Shown here one piece after another: positions 11,868 to 24,973 of a DNA stretch of 64,000 bases; the stretch's first letter is position 1; every line of letters begins with the position of its first letter. Both the position numbers and the translations under genes were made by a program. This DNA is from Brachycybe producta (taxonomy: Eukaryota; Arthropoda; Diplopoda; Playtdesmida; Andrognathidae), in assembly GCA_036925085.1 (NCBI GenBank), contig JAUPFP010000046.1, positions 193,501-257,500 on the forward strand, read 5' to 3'. The notes beneath the pieces are model-generated. The model was not told the origin of the DNA. It did not search any database and saw only the letters and a list, made by a program, of their open reading frames with translations.

Positions 11868-12420
11868 AGTAGGGTAACCCGTCATAAATGACGGGAGCAA
11901 AATTCACAGGCAATTGTGCCCAGCATTAGAATTTCTTTTACTCTGCCCTTTTATGACGTCAGATCAAGTAACAAATCCAATTAGTTGATGACGAATTTAT
12001 TGATGACGTTCATAAAAGGGCGGAGGAAAAGAAATTCTAATGCTGGGCACAATTGCCTGTGATAAACTGTAGTTTAATTTTGCTACTATTATCCCCTCCC
12101 CTTTTATATTTGAAAGAGAAAATGAGTTTTTCATTTTCTCTGGTGGCGCATGCGCGTCGTTTGTTCCTTCTTTACTCCTTTCATTTCAATTTCAGTTTCC
12201 CCCTCCCCCTTTTTTCCCCCTCCACGTTTCTCTCTCTCCCCCTTTCTACACTTTCCAACCTTTTCCCCTCTCCAATTTACTTGAGAAAAAAAAGCAGTTC
12301 ATTTATTCATTTAAATTTATATAAATTCCGACGTGCTTCAAGGTTTTTGTCCTTGTTTGTACAGTGTTAGGTCAGACAGACAGAAAGACGGGGCTTAATA
12401 TATATATAATAATATATAAA
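11868..12420. mobile_element. CGTCATTTATGACG-ended repeat, copy B, carrying an ACAGGC MITE
   Basis: Opposite orientation to copies A and C. Contains GCGCATGCGCGTC, a CT-rich tract and CCGACGTGCTTCAAGG. ACAGGC-family copy 7 occupies 11906-12060. Confidence 0.7.
11906..12060. mobile_element. ACAGGC-family MITE, copy 7
   Basis: Outer arm AATTGTGCCCAGCATTAGAA as in copies 6 and 13. Core shortened; no clear target duplication remains. Confidence 0.85.
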
Positions 12421-14329
12421 TGCAGTCATGCAAATTTAAACCCACAATTCATTAATGACATCATCAATAACCTGTGTAGGAAGAGCATTCCATTGTCATA
12501 TAACCCTCGTGGGGGAGGGGAACACCAGTAATAAAAGTTAGCCTTGACGAAAATCTCTCGTCATTTTCCTTGAGTGGTCACACCCCTTCCCACATATGTC
12601 ACTAGACTGTGGTTTGGGACATTGACCACGTACAATTTTCTTAAAGATACAAAAATTAATTTCTGATCTATGATTTTTATACAGGCGAACCGGTTCTATC
12701 AGTTCGAGTAATTGGCTAACCGGCTCTACCAGTTCCGAACCGTTTACCATCTCTGTATAAAAAAACATTCACAGGTCTTAGTTGAGTTACCTCTATATGT
12801 CTTGGTCGTATAGACACAACAGTAAAATAAAATCTTGTTATTTTTCTACTTTTCTACTTTTAAAGTTTTTTCTTAAAAAAATAAACTTTCTCGATGTAAC
12901 TTTTTGACGTCTTTTTTTTTTTTCTTGGTGTCATTCAAACAGAAAGAGAGAAAAAGTGCGGAACTTCAGAAGAAGAAGAAGAGTTTAAAAAGTGACACTT
13001 ATCCCTCCTCCGTTTGTGTGAAAACATGGAAATCCATTGGAGAAAAAAAAAGAGGAGGCGGAAGGAGGAAGACAAAAAAAAGGAGACTTTTTCAGGCTCT
13101 GATTGTCCAAACGCAATTCTTGTGAAATGGACATTCGAGAACTGTATTTGGACATCAATGCTTGAAATAAGAATACATCTATATATTGTAAAAAAGAACC
13201 ACCGGAACGGAACCACCCACACAACAAGAAAAAATGAATCATCTTTCTTGGTGTTTGTATGCAAAAAAATAGGATTTCTCAGAGAAAAATATCTTGTTTG
13301 CTTTTTTTTTTCTCTCTTAGAAAATCTCCCTTTCTGTCTATCATTTTCTATGTTAAATTTTGAAATATATATATATATATATATAAAAAAGCCCCAAAGG
13401 TTCAAAGACATTGGGTCATCTTGAAGTTCGAATTTCCTGAAGGAAACTTCGTAGGACTTGAACTCTGCAACCAAGGGTTCCCACATACAAAATTCCTGTT
13501 TAAGAATTTTCACAAAAGACTGGATTTTAATATGTTGAAACCCTTTTCAAGCGCTAAGTTTCCTTCTTGAATTTGGGCCGTTATACAGATTGTAAGCAGT
13601 GATTGCCATCCTATAAGGGGTCACTCTTCTCCTCCGATAATTCTCAAAAACGTGTGCCGAGAAAGGTTCGCTCGTTTGCGGCATCAGTTTATCGAAGAAC
13701 CGGGAGACCTTGCGAGGACTTCTGCGAACATTCAGGGGGCAGCACAGGGCCTCGCGAGAGCAACCAGTGCCTGTAAAAAAATGTGTTTAATCCGCTTCGG
13801 ATTAACTACAGGCGACTTTTACGACTTCAAAATGAAGTCGGCTTGTCGCCCAAAAGTGACCACTTTGAGAAACAACTGCAGTGGTTGTAATGTGGTTGTG
13901 TGAGCTGCAAAAAGTGGTCCTATTTAGCGACAGGAATGAAAAATCGTTAGCCATTTACACAAAATGAACTTTTCATAAAGAAAAACCACTGTGCGAAATG
14001 AACAATATAAAAATAAAGCCCCACCGAGTGGTTAGAAGGTGATTGAAAAGTGGTTTGTGTGCCAAGGAGAAACGATGTCGCCAGTGGCAGAGATTGACCA
14101 CCTTTCTGCTACGAAAATTGTTGAAAAGGCGTTTGTGTGTGTGTGTCCAACGTCTGGCGTTCGTTTCAATAAAAAAACATATTGCAACCACAGCTCAGCC
14201 ACTTTTGACTTCCTTTTGCAGTTAAAAAGTTGTCTTGTGTGCCAAGGGCCTTAGTTGTGCCACCTCTATTTATATTTATTTTTGTTACCAAGTCAAATTG
14301 GTCATTTTTCTTAACTTTTTTTTTTGTAC
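12421..14329. other. Mixed repeats, no supported gene
   Basis: 13434-13580 resembles a foldback family around CAAGTGCCAAGTTTTCTTCT (also near 19535-19770, 24495-24640, 32250-32420, 54985-55580). 13798-14255 contains CGACTT/AAGTCG inverted blocks like those at 22201-23022 and 35595-35825. A minus-strand open segment at about 13079-13165 looks protein-like but lacks a good donor. Confidence 0.4.
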
Positions 14330-14673
14330 TTAAGAGGGCTCCGTAGAAAAAAAATACTTGTGTAAATTGCAAGGTAGATGGCGCTTGCAACCTTCCATAG
14401 GTGGCAAACTACACTCGCCACCAATTATTTGAAATCGAATGCACCCTTTTAGCTCTCAAAAAGCGCGTCCGAAACAACCTTAATTATCAGAGCACGTGAA
14501 CAAACTTATACCCAGAACACAATATAAGTGAAGCGAGAGAGCTCGTGTAGAGGTAAATAGCGATGACGCAATTCAAAGTTTGCCACGTGGTTCAGAAGGA
14601 AGGAAGGAGAGGGTTAGTACATTTCTATGGGAGGAGGGCTAGTGGCGCCATCTAACGCTACACGCATTTTTAA
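14330..14673. mobile_element. 345-bp TTAAG element, copy 2
   Basis: Inverted relative to copy 1. AGATGGCGC lies at 14376 and, inverted, at 14645. Confidence 0.8.
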
Positions 14674-16489
14674 ATGAAATTTCATTTAAATATTAAAGGA
14701 TTTTCAGGTTAGAAATAATTAGCATAAGAAATTACAACTTCTGTTTGGACACAAAACCGAAAAGAAGAAGAAGAAAAAAATCTCTTTTTGTCACATCTGG
14801 TGTCCAGATATTATTATTATTATTATTATTATTACAATAGATCTTACAAAATGCATTATTCATAAATAGAGAGAGAGAGAAAAAATATGAAACAAGAGAA
14901 TTGTGTCCATTTTTATAACATTTTTACACTCTCACTCTCACTCTTAAGAGTAATAATAAAAACCACACAATATGTGTTTGTGAATGTCACACACATTTGT
15001 CACAGTGTCACACACACACACGTCTGTGTTTGTGTGTTTGAAAATAACGACCTAAATGTAATATTTTTATAAAGAAGGGGGTGGGGGGGGGGGGGGGGTT
15101 GAGGAGGAGGTTAAAAAAAAACAAGACAACTTGTTCTTCTTCCCATTTTTAAGTTAAAAGTCTGACTTAAAAAACACTTTTGAACCTAAAAATGTCTTAA
15201 AATAAAACAGAAATCTCAACAAAAAACAAACAAATACAAAAAGCAAACAACAAAATTCTGTCTTTTATTATATATAATAAAAAAACAAACAATTGTTTTG
15301 TAAATAAAAATATTGTTTGTTTGTTTTTAAGTCGTTTTTCTTTCAAAAAAATAAAAAATCTCTTTAAATCAAAACGAAAACCTGGTTTGAATTACAAATA
15401 ATTTTGACTTTCTTCAAGAAAACCCCCCCAAAAAAAACCTTTCTAAGTTGTCAATTGAGAAAATAACAAAAGAGAAACAAAAATGTCCAAAAAACTAGAA
15501 TCGATAAGGCGAGGTCAACACATTACATTGTTTTTAGACAGGAGGAGAATGGGAGGAAAGTGAGGGAGGGGGCGGAGGGCCCGGGCCCTACACACAGGAT
15601 CGAATTCATCCGTAGATACCGATAGAAACTAGAAAGTCCCTTTTGCTTATTAAGATGTTTTTTTATCATTCTCTGACTATTCTACTTTTCAGGAGTAAAA
15701 TTAATAGAAACTAGAACGGTAAGCTCAATCACGTTTTTTTTTTGAAGTGTTTTCGTGTTTGAAATCTTTCAAAATAAACTTTTTATATCAGTTTCAAAAT
15801 AATACAACTTTAATTACAAATTTCTTTGAAATTTTTATCCTTTTTTTAAGAAAAAAAAAGTTTATTTTGAAAGATAAAAAAAGTTTATTTTGAAAGATAA
15901 AAAAAGTTTATTTTGAAAGATAGAAATCATGAAAATGCGTTCTTAAGTGATTTAAGCTACCCTTCTAGTATCTAAAACCTATTTCAAGTTTCTCTTAGTT
16001 TTTCATCTGAAAAGTTTCAACCCTTTAAAACGTTTCCTTTTTATAACTTTTGAAATGAATATATATTAGGGCCCTTTGAAAAAAGAGGGGCTTAAAAAAA
16101 ACCAAACAGGACCTAACTCATTAGGGCCTATACTTAACAGGAGAAAAACGTTGTTTGAGACCGGATTTAATGAACAAAAGAAAAACTATTATATTAAGAT
16201 GAAATTTATGCAAATGAAAATCAAGAAACTTTTTTTTATTATTTTTACTGAAGCAGAAAATAAAAAAAATTCACTTTTTTACATTTGAATAGAAAAAACC
16301 CAACTTCCGGACTTTTGTGTTTTCAACTTGAGTTTTCAGATATATTTTATTTTAAAAAGAATAAGCACAAAATATAAAACAAAAACTTCAAAATGTAAAA
16401 TTTTATCTTCTTTTTTTTAATATTTATTTCAGTAAAAAAACCCTTCACTTTTATGCAGTACTTTTATTTTGTAACAACAATTGAAAAGT
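14674..16489. other. AT-rich filler with microsatellites and one hairpin MITE
   Basis: TTA repeats near 14810, CA/TG tracts near 15000, a G run at 15076-15098, and a CTAGAAG hairpin at about 15625-15995 whose block AAAGTTTATTTTGAAAGATA occurs three times in tandem. No exon is supported. Confidence 0.45.
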
Positions 16490-16827
16490 GTGTAAGAAAC
16501 TAGAACGGGTAACCATTAAATCCCTTTAACGGCATTTTCATATGTTGATAATATATTTCAAAATAAACTTTTTATAGACAGAAAGAAAGCCAGCTTAAAG
16601 TTTAGTCATTTTTAAACTTTTGATATAAAAAAGCTTATTTTAAAAGATATCAATTGATGTGAAAATGCCACGTTACTGTCCCCTATAGCATTTCAATGGG
16701 GAGACGGTGGCGCCGTCTAGTGTTTCACGTACAAAATTAAATGTTTAAATAGCCATCTTAAGTGATTCAGCTACTCTTCTAGTTTCTAAAACACTTTCAA
16801 TTTTTGTTTCCTTTCTGATCATGGAGA

Positions 16828-17433
16828 AGCCTCGTTTTCACGGTGGCGATAGTTCTTTCATGAGAGTAACTGTCATGAAAGTTACGATAGTTCACTCTCT
16901 CACGATAGTAAACTGTCTAACATGTCTTGAAGTAACGTGATAGTTGTCTGTCACATGACAGTGTGACGTCTACTTCAGAGGATATCACTGAATCAACAAC
17001 AGTGTTGCCTCTTTCTCCCTCCAGAAGCCAAATTTCCCTACAAAGTGGATATTTCTCCCTACAAGCGCCGGTCACACAACAACTATTACTATTGCGACAG
17101 TACTATCCACTATCTAATCAAACGATATATAGTGTGATATAAAGGCAATTAGAAATCGGAGAGAACTTCAGTTGGCTCCGCCCTTTTTATGACGACTGGC
17201 AACTTCTAATTGGTTATGTAGTCTGACGTCACATGCTCCGCCCTTTTCAACGTCGAACCACACAACAAACCAAATTAGAAGTTGCCGTTCGTCATAAAAA
17301 GGGCGGAGCCAACTTCTGTTTGTCCCGATTTCTAATTGCCTGTTTGTGACAGTGACTATCACGTGGTCTTCACAACGATAGTTGCTCTCGTGACAGCAAC
17401 TATCGTGAAAACTATCATCGTGAAAACGAGGCT
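16828..17433. mobile_element. AGCCTCGTTTTCACG inverted-repeat element with nested ACAGGC MITE
   Basis: Perfect 15-bp ends, plus many inner ACTATCGTGA / TCACGATAGT inversions. ACAGGC-family copy 8 is inserted in its right half. Confidence 0.8.
17141..17343. mobile_element. ACAGGC-family MITE, copy 8 (nested)
   Basis: Left end decayed to AAAGGC. Flanks GTGTGATAT and TTGTGACAG match only partly. Confidence 0.85.
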
Positions 17434-17894
17434 TTAAAACCATCCCTTTTAAAATGATACATAAAAGATTTTGTTTTTTTAATTTGTGAGGAAAAAAAAA
17501 AGGATTAATTATTTTCCATTTAAAAATTAATTTGGTTTTAATTAATTTTCTAATAATTAAAGCATCCATTTTGATTTTGTTTCTCTTGAGTTATCTTTGA
17601 ATTTTTCAACACAAAAAACAGAAGAAACACACAAAATGAAAAATGAAAAATAAAATGTGAGTCAATTTATTAAAACACATTTTCTTGTTTAATTATATTC
17701 ATTATTCAAACAAAATGTGTCATTTAATCGACCATAATCGATTTAATGGTGAAAATTAACCATTTAAAAGCCTCCTTTTTTCTTTTTCTGCTTTCAACTC
17801 CCCTTTCTTTTTCATTTAAGTCATAAAATTCTCTCTTTCTCTACTTTACGAGAGATATGAAAAAAATCCCTCTCACTCACTATATCTTCCCCCT
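17434..17894. other. Unique AT-rich sequence
   Basis: No gene or repeat family recognised. Confidence 0.4.
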
Positions 17895-18596
17895 CTGTCT
17901 CTCCATCTCTCATTGACTTTCACTATAATTCTTTCTCTCCCCCACTCTACCCCTCTCTCTCTCTCTCTCAATCTTTCACTGACTTTCTCTTTCTCCCTCT
18001 TTCAATCTTTCACTGACTTTCTTTCTTTCAATCTTTCACTGACTTTCTCTCTCTCTTTCAATCTCTCACTGACTCTCTCTCTCTCTCTTTCAATCTTTTA
18101 CTGACTTTCTCTATCTCTCTCTTTCAATTTTCACTGGCTTTCTATCTCTCTCTTTCAATTTTCACTGACTTTCTATCTCTCCCTCTTTCAATCTTTCAGT
18201 GACTCTCTCTCTCTCCATTTTTCATTGACTTTCTCTCTTTCAATCTTTCAGTGACTTTCTCTCTCTCTCTCTCTTTCAATTTTTCACTGACTTTCTCTCT
18301 CTCTCTCTCTTTCAATCGTTCACTGACTTTCTCTCTCTCTCTCTCTCTCTTTCAATTTTCACTGACTTTCTCTCTCTCCCTCTTTCAATCTTTCACTGAC
18401 TTTCAATTTTCACTGACTCTCTCTCTCTCTCTCTCCATTTTTCACTGACTTTCTCTCTCTCTTTCAATCTTTCACTGACTCTCTCTCTCTCTTTCAATTT
18501 TCACTGACTTTCTATCTCTCCCTCTTTCAATCTTTCAGTGACTCTCTCTCTCTCCATTTTTCATTGACTTTCTCTCTTTCAATCTTTCAGTGACTT

Positions 18597-18627
<31 letters not shown>

Positions 18628-18661
18628 TTCACTGACTTTCTCTCTCTCTTTCAATCTTTCA

Positions 18662-18696
<35 letters not shown>

Positions 18697-19290
18697 AATT
18701 TTCACTGACTTTCTCTCTCTCTCTCTCTTTCAATCGTTCACTGACTTTCTCTCTCTCTCTCTCTCTTTCAATTTTCACTGACTTTCTCTCTCTCCCTCTT
18801 TCAATCTTTCACTGACTTTCAATTTTCACTGACTCTCTCTCTCTCTCTCTCCATTTTTCACTGACTTTCTCTCTCTCTTTCAATCTTTCACTGACTCTCT
18901 CTCTCTCTCTCTCTCTCTCTTTCAATTTTCACTGACTTTCTCTCTCTCCCTCTTTCAATCTTTCACTGACTTTCAATTTTCACTGACTCTCTCTCTCCAT
19001 TTTTCACTGACTCTCTCTCTCTCTCTCTCTCTCTTTCAATTTTCACTGACTTTCTCTCTCTCTCTCTCTCTTTCAATCGTTCACTGACTTTCTCTCTCTC
19101 TCTCTCTCTTTCAATTTTCACTGACTTTCTCTCTCTCCCTCTTTCAATCTTTCACTGACTCTTTCAATTTTCACTGACTCTCTCTCTCTCTCTCTCTCCA
19201 TTTTTCACTGACTTTCTCTCTCTCTCTCTCTTCTTTCAATCTTTCACTCTTACTCTCTCTCTCTCCCTTGAGAGTAAACGTTATTTTTTC
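17895..19290. repeat. 1.4-kb CT-rich minisatellite
   Basis: Tandem CT tracts alternate with TTTCAATCTTTCACTGACTT. Higher-order units of a few hundred bases repeat (compare 18250-18430 with 18590-18850). Reading frames within it are repeat artefacts. Confidence 0.9.
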
Positions 19291-20150
19291 AACTATTCTC
19301 CCTTTTTTTAAATTTTGATTTATATGTAACATGTTACGCGTACGTGTGTTTGTTGTGTGCAAAAAAGCGTGTAAAAATGCTGTTCTCGTAAAGATCAAGT
19401 GACAGACTGACAACCACGAGAGAAAGAGAGAGAGAGAGAAAACGATTTATTAATTCCTATCGTTCATTTTGCACTTTTATATGTCTCAAGTGATTACAAC
19501 CACAAAACCAAATTGCAAACACACACTAAGGATCAAATTCACCAAGGGAAACTTACCACTTGAACTGTTTTAATTGTGTATACCCTCCAAACAGGGTTTT
19601 TGCTGATGTTGAAAACCTTCTTTGTTCAGAAGGTTCAAGTGGAACTTCAAGTGCCAAGTTTAACCAAACCTTCCTTTTTTTATTTAGACTTAAGTCAATG
19701 TGACTCAATGAAAGGTTTTTTAAGTTTAGCTTTAAGTTTAAGCTTAACTTTACCTTAAGTTTAGTGAATTTTTCATTTTGAACTATTTAAAAAAATCCTA
19801 TGGAAGAAAAAAATTCAGATTTTCCCTTTTTTAAAATTTAAATTTCAAAATAAGCTATTTAAAATTTGTAAAATTTATAGTTTTAAAGTTGATTTTAAAG
19901 TGTAAACGACACTCCAACTCTGTTCCGGAAACTGACAAAGAAATAGAACGTGTTTTAGAAACTAGAATGGTAACTTAATCACTTCATTGTATTTTAGATG
20001 TTAATATCTTTCAAAATAAGCTTTTTATACTCAGAAAAAAATGACCCAACTTTAAGCAGGAAATATTTTATTTAATTATTAAAAGTTAATTTTGAAAGAT
20101 GTCAACATAAAAATACCCTTCTAGTTTCTAAAACACTATCTATTTCGTCG

Positions 20151-20990
20151 TTGCTTCTTCTGTTAAAAAAAATCAGCTGTTCCTAATTTAACGTTAAAAT
20201 TATAATTATCGTAGTTAACGAAGACAGTTTATTAATAATTTAAATATTTTTTTTTGCTTAAAAATTATTTTAATTTTTCATTTATTCACAATTGCAGTTT
20301 TTTAATTTAAATAAAATTTCATTTAATTTTTTTTGCATTTTATATTTAATTTCATTTGAGTTTCGTGTCTTCAATTAAATATTCTGAGTCTTAAAATATG
20401 TAAATTTCGATCTCCATCATAAAAAAAGAGGCTAATGTCGTCTTATTATCATTTAAAACTCTAAAAACAATAAATCAAACAACTTGTGTTTTAAATGGGG
20501 GAGGAATTCGCTCCCCCCCCCTTTTTAGTCTTCATTATCCCAACTCCCCCCTCCGCCATTTCTTAACATTGTTTTTCCCTTTTTATATCTCTTTCTAGTT
20601 TTTTTGTTGTAATTATATGCAAATTAGCATAACAATAGAAGAAAAAAAAGAGGATTGTAACAAAAAAAAATATGTTTGAAATAAGAAAAATGTCAAAAGA
20701 CGTTAAAAGAAAAGGAAACAATTAAATTGACAAACTGCAACAAAGAAGAGAAAAAAAGTTAAACAAAAAAAATGGGGGACGAATTAAGGGGGGACCAAGG
20801 GGAGAAATGGGGTTCATTTGATTGTATTAATCAAATATTCTTTCTTCTTATATTTCTTCGATCGTTCGCCCCCCCCCCCCCCAAAAAAAAAGTCTTATTT
20901 TAAATTACTAGAAACACAAACATAAAACAAAGAAGAAACTTATTAAGTTCGTTCTCAGCACATTTTTTATTAATATATAATGAGTCTGTA
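20151..20990. other. AT-rich sequence with a C run
   Basis: Nothing coding recognised; C run at 20871-20882. Confidence 0.4.
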
Positions 20991-21892
20991 GGGCTCGGAT
21001 TTTTATGCTAAAAAAAATCAAGCAGACGTTTCTCAATTTGTGGCTCAAGGGTCAATTGTGAATTTTAAAAAATCGATTTTTAAAGATATCTCAAAAAAGA
21101 TCGAAAAAAATCGAAAAAGATCGAAAAAAAATCGAGAAAGATCGAAAAAAAATCGAGAAAGATCGAAAAAAAATCGAGAAAGATCGAAAAAAAATCGAGA
21201 AAGATCGAAAAAATCGAGAACGATCGAAAAAAAATCGAGAAAGATCGAAAAAAAATCGAGAACGATCGAAAAAAATCGAGAACGATCGAAAAAAATCGAG
21301 AAAGATCGAAAAAATCGAGAAAGATCCAAAAAATGGAGAAAGATCGAAAAAATAGAGAAAATCGAAAAAATCGAGAAAGATCGAAAGAATGAAGATCAAA
21401 AGAATCGAGAAAGATCGAAAAAATCAAGAAAGATCAAAAGAATCGAGAAAGATCGAAAGAATCGAGAAAGATCGAAAAAAAAATCGAAAATTACAGAAAA
21501 AATTGTATTTCAATATTTCGATTTTTTTCTGTCGATTTTTTATTCTTTCGATTTTTTTCATTTTTTCGATTTTTTTTCGGTTTTTCGATGTTTTATCTAT
21601 ATATTGAATAAGATATTTTTTTTAAAAATATCGATATAAGAATATCGATATAGAACAACCAACAATTATGCTTTTTTTAACCAAAAAAAATGGCTGGTTA
21701 AGGCTAGTTGTATGGTTACTATAGGTTATCAACTAGATAGTTCTAGTAGCCTCTAACCAGTGTTTTTGATTACAAAAAATTAGCATAATTGTTGGTGTGC
21801 TCTAATGATAATGATGATTATTACTTCACAATTGGCCCTTTGGGATACAAACTGATAAACATTTGCTTAATATTGCATAAAAATCCGAGCCT
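20991..21892. mobile_element. GGGCTCGGATTTTTATGC element, TA-flanked, with expanded interior
   Basis: TA on both sides (20989-20990, 21893-21894) and ends GGGCTCGG...CCGAGCC suggest mobilisation by a Tc1/mariner-type transposase. Copies at 28041-28326 and 50657-50925 are under 300 bases, but this one is 900 because a GATCGAAAAAAATCGAGAAA array fills 21085-21490. Confidence 0.8.
21085..21490. repeat. GATCGAAAAAAATCGAGAAA minisatellite
   Basis: Period of about 19-20 bases with A-run length variation, followed by inverted CGATTTTTTT sequence to 21590. Lysine/arginine/glutamate-rich and phenylalanine-rich frames on the two strands are artefacts. Confidence 0.9.
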
Positions 21893-22200
21893 TACTAATG
21901 AGGATCCAAAAAAGAGAGAGAGAAAAAATTACCCACAAATCTACAAAATATTTCCAATAGTAATAATAATAATAATGATAATAAAATAATAGAACTTACT
22001 GTCTCAGCAGTTCATAAAAAAATCCTGAAAAAAAAAGCCTTCAACAAAAAAGTTACCCCTTGTTGAGCAGCAATCACTGCATACAACTGTAGTATGACGT
22101 CATTTTTTAAATAGCAATTCACGCATGCGCACATCTATCAACCCTCCCCCATTTCTTTCTGCTATGGTTTTATTTTTCTTTGACTTTAAACAAGTCGGGG

Positions 22201-23022
22201 TTCCACTTTGCCGCCAACAGTCTTGACACACAGACCACTTTTTGTGGTCATTTCTACTACAAAATGTAGTTGCAGGTGGTTGAAACGTGGCTGCATTATG
22301 AAAAGATTCGAAGCGGTCGGTTTCATCAACAACCCGACTTCATTTTGTAGCCTAACTCGACCACGAAAAGTGGTTCATGTGAAAAGGTTCTAAACAGAGG
22401 TCGGCTTCACAAGAAAACACTTTTGTGTTTAAAGTCATTTTCAGCTTTGGTCAGCTGAAAACGACGACTTTAAACGCAAAAGTGTTCCTTGTGAAGCCGA
22501 CCTATTAGAACCGTTTCACATGAACCACCTGGTGGTCGAGTTAAGCACAGGCAATTAGAAATCGAGACAAACAGAGGTTGGCTCCGCCCTTTTTATGACG
22601 ACCGCAACTTCTATTTCGTTGGTTATGTAGTCTGACGTCACATGCTCCGCCGCCCTTTTCAACGTCGAACCACACAACAAACCAATTAGAAGTTGCCGTT
22701 CGTCATAAAAACCGCAGAGCCAACTTCTGTTTGTCCCGATTTCTAATTGCCTTTAGTTAGGCTTACATAGGTGTTCACACGAGCTACCACCACCGGGGTT
22801 TTTGTTTGTTTGCGAAACGATGGCGAAGCGCAGAAGCGAGTTCAGCCACTAGTGGCGACCACCGCCTGTTTATCAATGATGATCAACAATCATACGAAGT
22901 GAAATTCACTGATAACATTCCATTGTTTTCAACGGTGGTCCGTTTAAAGCATAAAGTGGTCCGTGTGAAGCGAGCTTCAATATTTGGCGGCCAACTGTGA
23001 GATGCATGGTGGCAAAGTGGAA
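22201..23022. mobile_element. TTCCACTTTGCC inverted-repeat element with nested ACAGGC MITE
   Basis: Ends TTCCACTTTGCCGCCA and TGGTGGCAAAGTGGAA. The interior has inverted CCACTTTTTGTGGTC-type and GAACCGTTTCACATGAACC blocks. Confidence 0.75.
22547..22754. mobile_element. ACAGGC-family MITE, copy 9 (nested)
   Basis: Right end decayed to GCCTTT. Flanks GAGTTAAGC and TAGTTAGGC match at seven of nine. Confidence 0.85.
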
Positions 23023-23794
23023 TCAGGCATTAGGGAAGAAGAGGAGGCCAAAAGGGAGACGATGGGGGGGAGAGAACACACCCCCTTCTAAATCTTTCTG
23101 TACCCTCCTCCCCACCCCCTTCTTCTCAGTAATGACATACTTAAGAACAAGAAAACGGGTCTATCTATCTGTGTGTGTGTCTACTGCGAATGTGCCTTTC
23201 ACATAAAAATTGCCTCACTCACTGTGACAATCATCAGTAGCAAATGTCCTAAAGGCACACAGACACACAAATATAATCACAAATCTCTCTCTCTCTCTCT
23301 CTCATTCTATCCCTATCTCCCCCCCTTAGACCCCACTAAAACACACAAAACTTAAAAGAGATGACAATGTAAGAAATTTCCGTGACGAATCTGTGCTGCA
23401 CGCGTTTTTTTCTTCTTCTTCTTCCTCCTTTCTATTAATGACTTCTTATGGGGGAAGGGAGGGTGGGTTTCCACGCATAAGAGAGATAAATGGGGGGAGT
23501 GGGGGGGAGGAGGCTAACAGTTTGTGGCCACCGTAAAGAGAGAACAGGAATTTTATTATCTAACCTCCATTACACACACACACACACCAAAGAAATAACT
23601 AAAAGAAGGGTGGGAGGAGGGTATTTTTAATCTGGACGTGGCCAAGACCTCAGACAAGTGATAACAACTTATTAAACTTTATCACTGACACCAATTGGTG
23701 TCATAAATAAAAGACATTAACCAGAGAAAGAGAGAAAAAGTGGCGAAATGCAACCGAAGCGCCACCTACCATCGCTTCAATCACACCTCTTTTC
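23023..23794. other. Unique sequence with CA/CT microsatellites
   Basis: No gene recognised. Confidence 0.4.
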
Positions 23795-23975
23795 GGAATT
23801 TCTTTAGCTCCGCCCTTTTATGAGTGTCGTCGACTTCTAATTGGTTTATAACTGGGTCTGATGATGTCACATGCTCCGCCCATTTTTTTTTATTTCTAAT
23901 TGGTTTTGATATTTGGTCTGATGCTCATAAAAGGGCGGAGTCAAAAAAATTCTGAAGCTGTCTACAGATGCCTGT
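23795..23975. mobile_element. ACAGGC-family MITE, copy 10 (left end lost)
   Basis: The right arm is intact (AGCTGTCTACAGATGCCTGT) and matches copy 5. The left terminus is missing or diverged. Confidence 0.75.
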
Positions 23976-24639
23976 CTTTTCTCTCTTCTCATTCGTCGTT
24001 ATGACGTCACACATCTATAGCAACGGATTGAGGTTAAAGAATGTGCCTTCTGGATTTCTTGATTCATCTTTTTCATACAGAAATTTATAATAAAAGACAT
24101 TGCATATTACATCCAGCGCCATCTATCGCATTGCCTAGAGGGCGCTCCGTGTGATACATGTCTTAAGAGAACTTCATAAAACAATAATCATTAAGGTTAT
24201 TTATGAACAGCTTAATATTCTGGTCTTTCAGGAGAAAAATTAAAACAAACTAGAAGGTGTTTTTTTAGAAACTAGAAAGGTAGCAGGCTCGATCAGTTAA
24301 AAGTAGCCCTATTTTCATATTTTTAATTTTGTTCATAAAAAGTTTATTTTAAAATATATCAACATGAAAATCTCTTTAAGTGACTGAGCTACTTTTCTAG
24401 TTTCTAAAACACATTCATGTTTCTCTTTCATTTTTTTTTTGCACCTGAAATACTAGAAAAATCAAGAGTTCGGAAATGCGTTCACATCTTAAGAAAACTT
24501 GGTATTTGAACTTCAAACTTGAACTCTCTCTGAACAGGGTTTCAAAACAGAAATGCTGATTTATTGAATATTCTTGAAGAAAGGTTTATGTTTTCTATGT
24601 TGAAACCTTGATTAGAGAGTTCGAGTGGCAAGTTTCCCC

Positions 24640-24935
24640 ATCATGAATTTATGTCGAAATTGTCTCACTTAACTCTAACCTCTTCCCTCCACCCCCTTAA
24701 CCCTCACCCACACGTTAATTCAATTTTTTTTTCTTCTTCTTCCCAATTAAATTCCCCCCTTGTTTTTGTCGACACTTGTGTGTGAACAGAAAAAAAAAAG
24801 AGAAAATCAAATTTAAAACTTAAATCAAAACCAAATTACAGAGGAAAAAAAAGAGCGAAAACGAAATCTTTCAACTGGTTTCGAATTTACTTTGAGAGAA
24901 ACTTTGTTTTATAAGTAATAATAATAATCGTAATA

Positions 24936-24973
<38 letters not shown>

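Noticed and set aside
12053-12370. 105-codon plus-strand frame
   Set aside because: Lies in the CT-rich interior of the CGTCATTTATGACG-ended repeat, also present at 46805-47190.
12935-13513. 192-codon minus-strand frame, with a protein-like part around ALMSKYSSRMSISQELRLDN
   Set aside because: An acceptor-like TTATTTCAAG is present but no usable donor or family match; most of the frame is low complexity or repeat.
17913-19413. Serine/leucine-rich frames
   Set aside because: Products of CT dinucleotide and TTTCACTGACT repeats.
21040-21639. Roughly 200-residue lysine/glutamate-rich frame and several phenylalanine-rich frames on the other strand
   Set aside because: They are translations of the GATCGAAAAA array inside a transposon, and open in several frames at once.
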